Origin: Pseudomonadota bacterium
GTDB lineage: Bacteria; Desulfobacterota; Desulfobulbia; Desulfobulbales; CALZHT01
Direction: 5' to 3'
Length of the DNA: 53,617 bases
Assembly: GCA_018823135.1 (NCBI GenBank)
Contig: JAHJJF010000151.1
Location: forward strand, 1 to 53,617
Below the pieces are notes generated by a model. It was not told the DNA's origin and searched no databases. It saw only the letters and a list, made by a program, of their open reading frames with translations. A program made the position numbers and the translations under genes. Below are positions 1-6,730 of this stretch, in pieces. Each line of letters begins with the position of its first letter. Positions within the stretch are counted from its first letter, which is position 1.

Positions 1-165
1 GCTAATACAGCAGGCTACTGCGATCCTATCCCAAGGCGAATGATGGTGGGTGACTGACTACAACATATGGGTTTGTCGCATAGTTAACTGCATATTCAGC
101 ATATTTAATTGACAAACTTTTGAAGTCAAACAATAATGAATTTTCAACAATACCGAGATCATAAT

Positions 166-1383
166 ATGCCGATAAAACATATTTATTTATATTTCTTTTT
201 ATTATGGCCGACTGTTTCTTTGGCTGGTGGTCCGGTGCATGGCAGCAAGGCGGCAGGCATGGGCACGGCGTTTATCGCGGTTGCCGACGACCCTTCCGCC
301 ATCCTTCATAATCCCGCCGGAATTTCTTATATCGAAGGAAACAATCTTTATGGCGGTTTTACAACCATAGCGCCTTCGTCAAGTTATGAAAGCAATACGG
401 GGGAGCAGGAGGATACCGATTTCCAGCTCTTTTTCCCGCCGCACCTGTATTATACAAGGGAATCGGAATTCAAGGATATAACTCTTGGAATCGGCCTGTA
501 TTCTCCTTTTGGCATCGGCGGCAGAAAATGGAGCGATACCGGGCTCACCAGATATCTGTCCACCGAAGGAAGCATCGCCACTGTTGCGGTTAATCCCACC
601 GTTTCCTGGAAGTTTCACCCGACAGCTTCTCTGGCTATTGGTCTCGATTACATGTATGCCAGGAAGGAAGGAAGTCGGATGATTGATTTCGGTACCGGTG
701 ACGGTTTGAGCAATATTGAAGCGGATGGGGGAGGATGGGGATATAACTTCGGTCTTCTCTGGTCTGCACCTGATAATTTTCGCATTGGCCTGGCTTATCG
801 CAGCAGCATTAACGTTAAGTTTGAAGGCGAACTCACCGTAACCGGCATTGCTCCGGCACTGCAGTCGGCATTCGGTGGCGCCGGCTATACAACCGATGTG
901 TCGACGGAATCAGATTTCCCTGAAAGCTACGGCTTTGGCATAGCCTATATCCATAATAAAAAATTAACTCTTGCAATGGACGTGGAACTGGTTCGATGGT
1001 CAAGCTTTGATCAGAGCCATCTTGATATTGCCAATGAGGTCCCTGCGGCAGGTCTTGTCGATTCAACGACCATTCTGGACTGGGAGGATTCACTGCAGTT
1101 CAAGCTTGGCATTGAATATCGCTTGAATGACAAGTATTCCCTCCGTGGCGGTTACGCCTATATCCCGACAATGGTGCCGGAACACACCATGGATCCCGGC
1201 AACCCGGACGCAGATTCACATAATATCAGCATTGGTTTCGGTCGATTTTTCAATAACTGGACATTGGACGGTTTCTACAATCTCGGTCTGTATGAAGACA
1301 GAAAAGTCGATAACGAAATTCTTGACGGAACATACGGTAATCTGGTGCATGCATTCGGTTTCAGCGTCTTGAATCGTTTTTAG
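166..1383 (+). CDS. FadL/OmpP1/TodX-family outer membrane transport protein
   Basis: Outer-membrane beta-barrel of the FadL family, which lets hydrophobic compounds such as long-chain fatty acids or aromatics enter the cell. The start at 166 gives a compact signal peptide (MPIKHIYLYFFLLWPTVSLA, cleavage before GGPVHG). The in-frame ATG at 136 would add ten polar residues. The mature N-terminus holds the family's hatch-like segment with the motifs GSKAAGMGTAFIAVADDPSA and HNPAG. Amphipathic strands follow, and the protein ends in an aromatic residue (LNRF), as barrels recognised by the BAM machinery do. At 405 residues it is of usual length for the family. The substrate cannot be read from sequence. 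It stands alone, with no fatty-acid gene beside it. Confidence 0.85.
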   Translation: MPIKHIYLYFFLLWPTVSLAGGPVHGSKAAGMGTAFIAVADDPSAILHNPAGISYIEGNNLYGGFTTIAPSSSYESNTGEQEDTDFQLFFPPHLYYTRESEFKDITLGIGLYSPFGIGGRKWSDTGLTRYLSTEGSIATVAVNPTVSWKFHPTASLAIGLDYMYARKEGSRMIDFGTGDGLSNIEADGGGWGYNFGLLWSAPDNFRIGLAYRSSINVKFEGELTVTGIAPALQSAFGGAGYTTDVSTESDFPESYGFGIAYIHNKKLTLAMDVELVRWSSFDQSHLDIANEVPAAGLVDSTTILDWEDSLQFKLGIEYRLNDKYSLRGGYAYIPTMVPEHTMDPGNPDADSHNISIGFGRFFNNWTLDGFYNLGLYEDRKVDNEILDGTYGNLVHAFGFSVLNRF

Positions 1384-1475
1384 TTCCTTACTGCGCGGAT
1401 CATGTAAAAGAACAAGAAATTTCAAAAAGCATAATGCTTTTGAGGTACTACAGGCCACTGTTAAGGCACTTATAC

Positions 1476-1512
1476 CCCCATTCGGGGTATTGAAAAGACT
1501 CCCCGAATGGGG
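1476..1512. repeat. Perfect 12-bp inverted repeat after the FadL gene
   Basis: CCCCATTCGGGG at 1476-1487 is repeated inverted as CCCCGAATGGGG at 1501-1512 with a 13-base spacer. Each arm is also partly self-complementary (CCCC/GGGG). It lies 92 bp after the porin stop codon. No run of T follows on either strand, so it is not a classical intrinsic terminator, although the hairpin could protect the 3' end of the transcript. Confidence 0.6.
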
Positions 1513-1586
1513 ATAGAATACTTTGGCAGGGCTGGGTTCAACAAACTCCACATTAAGAATTTTTTACGGTGTATTTCCATTTTGGG

Positions 1587-1633
1587 CAGGCTTGACTGGT
1601 GGGCATTCTCACGCCTCATGCCAGTCAAACCTG
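1587..1633. repeat. Hairpin with 12 paired bases
   Basis: CAGGcTTGACTGG (1587-1599) pairs with CCAGTCAAaCCTG (1621-1633) with a single mismatch and a 21-base loop. It lies just beyond the 3' end of the minus-strand lipoprotein gene that stops at 1659. It has no T tract on either strand. It may be a weak transcript end or an unrecognised element. Confidence 0.4.
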
Positions 1634-1658
1634 ATGTCTTTAAGCCTGTTTCGTGGCG

Positions 1659-3125
1659 CTAAAAATCCGTTATATAAGTGTAATCTGATTTTTTGGGGTC
1701 GTCATCGGTAAACCATACGCCATCAGTACCCGGATCTTCGAATCTTTCAAGGATGGTTATATTGCCGGCGGCGTCATAGGTGTAAGTATTATAGAACGAA
1801 AACTGATCATCATCGGTATGCCAGACACCGTCCGTTCCGGGGTCATTGCAGGAAGCAAGTTGTGTTAGTTGTCCGGCTGCATCGTAGGTTCTGTTTGTAT
1901 AAGACGATATGTCGTCGTCTGCGGTTTGCCACACCCCATCCGTCCCTGGCCCATTGAATCCAGTTTGGGCGAGTATATTCCCATTGGAGTCAATTACATT
2001 TGTGCCGTGATTTATTTTCAGGTCATCGGACGTAAACCAGATGCCATCCCCGCCTGCCCCATCGTAACTTATGGTCATAAGAGTGTTTCCAAAGGAGTCG
2101 TGGGAATAATCCGAATAATTTGCTACAGAATCATCATCGTTGAACCAGATGCCGTCGATGCCCGCATCGTTGATATATGCACTGCGGGTTTTATTGCCGA
2201 GGGTGTCAAAGGTGAAAATGTTATAAGAGTTTACGATATCATCATCGTTAAGCCAGATGCCATCGGCACCGGGGCCATTATTCACAAGGTGCGTCATATT
2301 ACCGGCAGCGTCATAAATGTTAGTACTATTATAGGTAATATCATCATTGGTAAACCAGATGCCGTCAGCGCCGGCAGTGTTATGTTGCAAACTGCGCGTC
2401 ATGTTGCCGGCAGCGTCATAAGTGTAAATATAATAGTCTGAAATCTGATCATCATCAGTATGCCAGACGGCGTCCGGTCCGGGTCCATTGTAGCTGTTCC
2501 TCTGTGTATTGTTACCGTCCGCGTCGTAAGCAGATGCACTGTAACCGCTTATATCGTCGTCAACGGTGAGCCATTCCAGGTCTGCTCCGGGACCGTTGTA
2601 GTATGCATATTGTGTCAAAAGTCCCGAGGCGTTATAGGTGTATGCGGTATACTGCGAAATACTGCCGGCTGCATAATTTATTATCTTATCAACCGGATTG
2701 TGAAAGGTATGAAAAGTGATTTCGAGATCAGCCAGGGCGCTGCCGGACAGGTAGCGAACACCCGCAATGTTCAGGATGTAGCTGACATCGTATCGTAATG
2801 GTTTTGAGGGGGAAAATATAACCGTATCGGTGACATCATCATAAGAAACATCGCCCTGGATCGGAAGCGCCTTGCCGAGGATTTTCAGGGTTACCGTGGT
2901 TTCATCGATGGTCGCAGGATCAAGTTCTATGGTGGAGGTTACTTTGATATCCGAAAGTACGCTGACAGAAGACGCCCCATCTTCGGGAAGAGCGGTTATT
3001 TCCCCTGCTGCCGGGGTGGAGTCGCCGCCGTCTGAGCCCCCGCCACAGCCCGACAACACCATTGTCAGGAAAATCGATATCAGTCCATAAATCCAAAAAG
3101 TCTTAAACATCCATCTGAAAGTCAT
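1659..3125 (-). CDS. Lipoprotein with SbsA-type Ig domain and nine 36-residue YD-like repeats
   Basis: Predicted lipoprotein: the signal peptide ends in the lipobox VLSGC, with lipidated Cys27. Residues about 41-145 look like a Big_5/SbsA Ig-like domain (PEDGASSVSVLSDIKVTST, ELDPATIDETTVTL, FSPSKPLRYDVSY). From about residue 159 to the C-terminus there are nine tandem repeats of roughly 36 residues. Each combines a YDAAGN core, as in RHS/YD repeats, with a second block of the form GPGADGIWFTxDDD. The acidic ends could bind calcium (inference). The start is supported by AGGAG seven bases upstream of the ATG. A surface or periplasmic structural role is likely; no enzymatic domain is visible. 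A GGTCACA direct-repeat site lies about 180 bp upstream. Confidence 0.8.
   Translation of the reverse strand: MTFRWMFKTFWIYGLISIFLTMVLSGCGGGSDGGDSTPAAGEITALPEDGASSVSVLSDIKVTSTIELDPATIDETTVTLKILGKALPIQGDVSYDDVTDTVIFSPSKPLRYDVSYILNIAGVRYLSGSALADLEITFHTFHNPVDKIINYAAGSISQYTAYTYNASGLLTQYAYYNGPGADLEWLTVDDDISGYSASAYDADGNNTQRNSYNGPGPDAVWHTDDDQISDYYIYTYDAAGNMTRSLQHNTAGADGIWFTNDDITYNSTNIYDAAGNMTHLVNNGPGADGIWLNDDDIVNSYNIFTFDTLGNKTRSAYINDAGIDGIWFNDDDSVANYSDYSHDSFGNTLMTISYDGAGGDGIWFTSDDLKINHGTNVIDSNGNILAQTGFNGPGTDGVWQTADDDISSYTNRTYDAAGQLTQLASCNDPGTDGVWHTDDDQFSFYNTYTYDAAGNITILERFEDPGTDGVWFTDDDPKKSDYTYITDF
1662..2651 (-). repeat. Nine tandem repeats of about 108 bp inside the lipoprotein gene
   Basis: The coding sequence repeats with a period of about 108 bp. 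Conserved stretches encode YDAAGN and (G/D)PG(A/T)DGxWxTxDD. Copies are diverged but recognisable; on the plus strand, segments such as cagatgccatc and gccggcggcgtcata recur. In-frame expansion and contraction by recombination is expected for such an array. Confidence 0.75.
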
Positions 3126-3290
3126 AGTTTTCTCCTTTTGTTGGTGTGATATATTTCAAATAAATCAGCTTATCCAACCCGTCTTGCCGGTGTGCGGCAG
3201 TCCATCGGCACTGATGGTTACCCCGGAAAAACGGTCGGATTCCTTATTGATTTCAGGTGATTTCAAGTCCAGGGACAAAACCTATTGAGA

Positions 3291-3324
3291 TGTATAACTG
3301 CCGGAAGGTCACAAACAGGTCACA
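3291..3324 (-). promoter_or_regulatory. Direct-repeat operator with -10-like box (candidate BTAD-regulator site)
   Basis: On the minus strand the unit reads TGTGACC-tgtt-TGTGACC (plus strand GGTCACA at 3307-3313 and 3318-3324). That is two identical heptads on an 11-bp repeat. Ten bases downstream on the minus strand is TATACA (3296-3291), a plausible -10 box. Streptomyces SARPs, which share the wHTH-BTAD architecture, bind heptameric direct repeats of this spacing just upstream of -10. The same sequence recurs at 6532-6548. The half-site resembles a CRP half-site, but the arrangement is direct, not palindromic. Confidence 0.55.
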
Positions 3325-3436
3325 GGGTGATTTTTTTGATTGGCGTCAAATTTTACCCTGTATTTTCGAGTGGTTGTAACAGAATTATTTTGCGAGGAAA
3401 GCTTACGGTTGCCGGTTTTTGCTTTAAGGAAATCAC

Positions 3437-3480
3437 AAAAAAGAGGAGCTGCCTCACTTCCGGGACAGCTCCTCTTTTTA
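3437..3480 (-). terminator. Intrinsic terminator, usable on both strands
   Basis: AAAAAAGAGGAGCTG (3437-3451) pairs with CAGCTCCTCTTTTT (3466-3479) around a 14-base loop. The T run lies on either side depending on strand. It sits 19 bp beyond the stop codon of the minus-strand gene ending at 3499, which it most likely serves. Confidence 0.85.
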
Positions 3481-3498
3481 TAATGCTTTGCTTATCGA

Positions 3499-6147
3499 TT
3501 ATTCCGCTTCATTTCCAGTGGTGAAATGGCGCGTATCGCTTGGTGTTTGACCGCCATTACCGTCGTCTGCCGCCACGGACCAGTAATAGGTCGTATCAGG
3601 GGCAAGGTTGCTGGCAGTAAAGCTGCCCTGGTTTGGGTCGTGATTGCCGCCGGAACACGAGACAAGAAGAACCCCGGCGGTCAACAGCATGCCGACTGCA
3701 AGGCCTTTTCTTCTCTGCAGGAAATGGGCGGCGCCAAGCACGGTCAGAGTGAATGCAAACAGCATCATAGTGCCGTTTCCAGGACCAGCAGGTATCTTTG
3801 GAGCGACAACCGCTGCTGTCGGATTCACATATGGCTGGCAGTTATTAAAAGGATCGCTGTCAGTGCAAAGGTAGAGTTCATAGGTCAACGGATCAGCGTC
3901 GGGATCAGTGCCTTTAAGATATGTCAGGGTCACCAGGGTGGTGGCCACTCCTTGCTGGCCGTTTGCCGGAGAAAGCAGCTGCGGCGCCGAAGGTGGATTG
4001 TTTGTTGCCGCCGAAAGGCCGGTGCCGCTGACGTTTATTGTTACCGGATTTTCGTCCGGGTCATTGGAAGGAATATCAAGACTGTCGCTGAAAGCTTCCG
4101 CAGCTATGGGAGCAAAGCGGACTGTGAACGTACAACTTGCCGACGGCGCAATGGTTTGCGTTGAGCAGTTATCATTAATAATTGTAAATGGCGCTGCCAG
4201 GGGATTATTCTGGGCGATCTGGCCGATTACAAGATCAGCGCTGCCGAGGTTTTCGATGGTCACCGTCTGTTCGCCTGAGACTCCAACCGTAAGATCAGCA
4301 AAGGGTATTATGTGGTCATCAGCCGGGGTCACGGAATCACTGACCGCGATATCCGCAACCGGTGTGGCAGCGCCGGTGCCGCTTACGTTCACTGTTACCG
4401 GGTTTTCGTCCGGGTCGTTGGAGGGAACATCGAAGCTGTCATTGAAGCTGCCGATTCCCAGAGGGGCGAAGCGGACCGTGAGGGTGCAATTTGCCGTCGG
4501 CGTCAGGGTTTGAGCCGAACAATTGTCATTAATGATGCTGTAAGGCGCGGCAAGAGTGTCGCTGGCCCCGACTGTGCCGAGCACGAGATCGGCATTGCCG
4601 TTGTTGGTGACGGTGACAACCTGATCGACGGTTGTATTTTCGGTGACAGAGCCAAAGGGAATCTGTAGAACATCAAGGGTGATATCAGGAGCGGGTGTAC
4701 CGATTCCGTTGCCGTGCAGCACCATGGTGACCGGGTTTTCGTCCACGTCATTGGAGGGGATGTCGAAACTTTCCACAAATGCATCGACCGCGTCCGGAGT
4801 AAAACGAACGGTGAATGTGCAGCTTGCATCCGGATTCAGGGTCTGTGATGAACAGGTATCGTTGAGAATGCTGAACGCACCTGCCACCGGGTTCGCCTGG
4901 GCAATGAGGCCTATGACAAGATCGGCGCTGCCGTCATTGGTGATGGTGACTGTCTGGTCTGATGAGGTGTTTAGGGTTACATCTCCGAAAACGACATCAA
5001 GGTCCGTTGCTGGTGCGGCTGAATCGGTGACGGTTATATCCGGCACAGGAGTTACAACGCCGCCGCCTTTTACCGGCCAGGCGTACCAACCATCCGGGAA
5101 AACCTTGAGTTTTGAAGTAGTTGCTAGTCCGCCATCGCCCATAGAAATATACCAGGCTGTGTCCGTACCATAATTAGTAGAAGTCCAATACACGCTATTT
5201 ACAGATGGAAGATTTACAAAAGAATGTCCGGGCGTCAACGCCGGCAATGATTGCGAATAGTCGATCAGGCTGCGCATCTCCACCCGATTGGGGAGATGCC
5301 ATTCACCAGCAGCTGAACCGTCGGTTAAGCCACAGAGGCCGTCTGCCAGACTGTTGGCATCTGCCAGAGCGTCATACCAGCCTTGTTTTCCGAAACATTC
5401 TGCATTTTTGAGCCAGATGAGAGTTGTGATATTGTCGGTGACTGTGCCATCGCCGTTGTCGCTAAACCGAGGGGACGGTAAGACCGCCCCTGCCTGGAAA
5501 TCTCCATCATCACCGGTCAAGTAACTGGTCGACTGTCCGGTGCGCAACACTTGGGCTGGCCCGGTTGAAGTGCCACGTACTGCCAGGAAATTAAAGCCCC
5601 CGCTGACTTTATTATAGGTCAAGGTGTAATCGCTACTTAGTTCCACACGCCAAACCTTTGTAGTATCATAGGCATAAGTAGTGGAGGTAACATAATCTAC
5701 ATCCTGCACATTAATGAACCCCTGGGTATTCAACCAGGTAACTGTATTGTCCCCAGAGTTTATCAGGCTTCGCAGCTCATTTATATTGGGAAGCCGCCAG
5801 TCGCCTAAGGCTGAACCATCCGTCAGTCCGCATACGTTGTTTTGTAAAACAGAATTAGCATAGGTTAAAGCATCCGGAAAATTTAAATATCCGAAACAGT
5901 TTGCATTCTGAAGCCAGATGAGTCCGGTGAGATTGTCGGTTAAGGTGCCGTCACCATTGTCGGTAAACCTTGGATCGGGCCAGGCGAGTCCCGCCTGGGT
6001 GTCGCCATCCTGACCGGTGTTTGTACAGTTAATCGTACCGAAGTTATCCCGGCAGGTCGTCTGGCCTGTCTTCGGAAGATCTACGGCACTGGCAAAACCC
6101 GCCCACAGAAACATACACATAAGCTGAATAATAATTTTTTGAGCCAT
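3499..6147 (-). CDS. Exported multidomain protein: two DUF1566 domains, three choice-of-anchor D domains, Fn3-like domain
   Basis: Signal peptide MAQKIIIQLMCMFLWAGFASA. Residues about 50-195 and 210-365 are two DUF1566/Lcl C-terminal domains (RFTDNGDGTLTDNLTGLIWL, DWRLPNINELRSLI; then DNGDGTVTDN, EWHLPNRVEMRSLID). Residues about 370-705 hold three choice-of-anchor D/ASPM-like Ig repeats, each with a version of NPVTINVSGTG. The end is a fibronectin-III-like domain (PPSAPQLLSPANGQ, then LAPDTTYYWSVAADDGNGG). This domain is interrupted at about residues 775-835 by two hydrophobic segments flanking QRRKG and a Cys in a lipobox-like LLVSC. It is probably surface-attached or periplasmic. Ribosome site GAGGTGA precedes the ATG. 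The 73-residue gene lies upstream on the same strand, 138 bp away. Confidence 0.8.
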   Translation of the reverse strand: MAQKIIIQLMCMFLWAGFASAVDLPKTGQTTCRDNFGTINCTNTGQDGDTQAGLAWPDPRFTDNGDGTLTDNLTGLIWLQNANCFGYLNFPDALTYANSVLQNNVCGLTDGSALGDWRLPNINELRSLINSGDNTVTWLNTQGFINVQDVDYVTSTTYAYDTTKVWRVELSSDYTLTYNKVSGGFNFLAVRGTSTGPAQVLRTGQSTSYLTGDDGDFQAGAVLPSPRFSDNGDGTVTDNITTLIWLKNAECFGKQGWYDALADANSLADGLCGLTDGSAAGEWHLPNRVEMRSLIDYSQSLPALTPGHSFVNLPSVNSVYWTSTNYGTDTAWYISMGDGGLATTSKLKVFPDGWYAWPVKGGGVVTPVPDITVTDSAAPATDLDVVFGDVTLNTSSDQTVTITNDGSADLVIGLIAQANPVAGAFSILNDTCSSQTLNPDASCTFTVRFTPDAVDAFVESFDIPSNDVDENPVTMVLHGNGIGTPAPDITLDVLQIPFGSVTENTTVDQVVTVTNNGNADLVLGTVGASDTLAAPYSIINDNCSAQTLTPTANCTLTVRFAPLGIGSFNDSFDVPSNDPDENPVTVNVSGTGAATPVADIAVSDSVTPADDHIIPFADLTVGVSGEQTVTIENLGSADLVIGQIAQNNPLAAPFTIINDNCSTQTIAPSASCTFTVRFAPIAAEAFSDSLDIPSNDPDENPVTINVSGTGLSAATNNPPSAPQLLSPANGQQGVATTLVTLTYLKGTDPDADPLTYELYLCTDSDPFNNCQPYVNPTAAVVAPKIPAGPGNGTMMLFAFTLTVLGAAHFLQRRKGLAVGMLLTAGVLLVSCSGGNHDPNQGSFTASNLAPDTTYYWSVAADDGNGGQTPSDTRHFTTGNEAE

Positions 6148-6219
6148 ACATTCACCTCATTCTTAAGCTTGTTTTTCGTTTATAATCTGGCAGTATTTCG
6201 CCTTTCGTCTTATTCAACC

Positions 6220-6242
6220 TGGGCCGGGGGCCCACTTTTTTT
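6220..6242 (+). terminator. Short hairpin with T run, plus-strand orientation
   Basis: TGGGCC-GGG-GGCCCA (6220-6234) is followed by CTTTTTTT. It is terminator-like on the plus strand, although both neighbouring genes are on the minus strand. If active it would stop antisense transcription; it may also be coincidental. Confidence 0.35.
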
Positions 6243-6285
6243 GATTATTATCGAAGCTGCTGCTTTTGTTTCTCTCTTGGACGAC

Positions 6286-6507
6286 TCATCTTCTGCCGCC
6301 TTGACGTGAGCCAATTTTTTCCTTGGTCAAAATATTCCAGAGTTCGTCCGGGTCCGTAAACGAAACCCGCTCGCCGCTTTCTGCATATTCAACAGTCCCG
6401 AGGATTTCCGTTTGAGCGTCAGGCAACTGCTTTCTGTTCCGCCTGTAGATGCGAACAAGATAACTTTCCAGGAGCTTGGTGCCTGATGAGCATGGAGAAT
6501 CTTTCAT
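6286..6507 (-). CDS. Small conserved-looking protein of unknown function beside a BTAD regulator
   Basis: A 73-residue soluble protein with a basic middle (ESYLVRIYRRNRKQ) and an acidic, aromatic end (VSFTDPDELWNIL). I recall similar LVRIYRR...LW.IL small proteins in deltaproteobacterial genomes but know no function for them. ATG 6507 is preferred over GTG 6525, because 6525 falls inside the putative promoter: heptad repeats at 6531-6548 and a -10-like TAAATT at 6520-6515. That would make the transcript nearly leaderless. It may be co-transcribed with the 882-residue protein downstream, and its own regulator may be the large activator gene ending at 6731. Confidence 0.6.
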   Translation of the reverse strand: MKDSPCSSGTKLLESYLVRIYRRNRKQLPDAQTEILGTVEYAESGERVSFTDPDELWNILTKEKIGSRQGGRR

Positions 6508-6514
6508 ACTGGTG

Positions 6515-6548
6515 AATTTACTCACCGGCGAGTCACAAACAGGTCACA
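6515..6548 (-). promoter_or_regulatory. Second GGTCACA direct-repeat operator with -10-like box
   Basis: Plus strand AGTCACA (6531-6537), aaca, GGTCACA (6542-6548). Seventeen consecutive bases (6532-6548) are identical to 3308-3324. On the minus strand, ten bases separate the repeat from TAAATT (6520-6515). This is the same spacing as at the other site, which argues that the whole arrangement is selected and not only the repeat. Confidence 0.55.
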
Positions 6549-6661
6549 CTTTTAAAAAAAAATTGCAGGGGGATAATGACTGGCTGTAATGACAGGAAGT
6601 TTTCAGGGGATAAATCAGGAAGACGGGGAAACACAGTGAAAGGCGTTTGGGCTATAGATCA

Positions 6662-6688
6662 GCATGCCAGACCCAAAGCCCGGCATGC
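6662..6688. repeat. 7-bp perfect inverted repeat downstream of the BTAD regulator
   Basis: GCATGCC (6662-6668) and GGCATGC (6682-6688) flank a 13-base loop, 43 bp beyond the stop codon of the regulator gene. There is no T run on the minus strand, so terminator function is uncertain. Confidence 0.35.
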
Positions 6689-6730
6689 ATGAGTGTTTTT
6701 GAAAATATCGCCAGTGTTGTTTTCAGGCTT

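Larger units (their letters stand above)
3126..3498. other. Intergenic region holding a regulatory site and a terminator
   Basis: No gene is supported here. It holds the GGTCACA heptad site with a -10-like box (3291-3324) for the lipoprotein gene, and the terminator of the 882-residue protein gene (3437-3480). A 79-codon plus-strand frame at 3285-3524 runs through the terminator and was not accepted. Confidence 0.6.

Noticed and set aside
1-57. Possible C-terminal tail of a gene entering from the left (frame 1 to TGA 55-57, or frame 2 to TGA 41-43)
   Set aside because: Two frames stay open to different stops, both too short to judge and without a recognisable family ending.
1523-1711. 62-codon plus-strand frame downstream of the porin gene
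   Set aside because: No ribosome site, overlaps the hairpin at 1587-1633 and the end of the lipoprotein gene, and the translation has no protein-like pattern.
1869-2441. 190-codon plus-strand frame opposite the repeat lipoprotein
   Set aside because: It is the shadow of the tandem repeats on the other strand; its own periodicity comes from the real gene.
1662-2651. CRISPR array
   Set aside because: The period is about 108 bp, units are coding and diverged, and there are no unique spacers.
3307-3324. CRP site in the lipoprotein promoter
   Set aside because: TGTGA half-sites are in direct orientation, 11 bp apart; a CRP site needs an inverted TCACA half.
3526-4164. 212-codon plus-strand frame opposite the 882-residue protein
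   Set aside because: Antisense to clear choice-of-anchor D and Fn3-like domains; no ribosome site or family resemblance.
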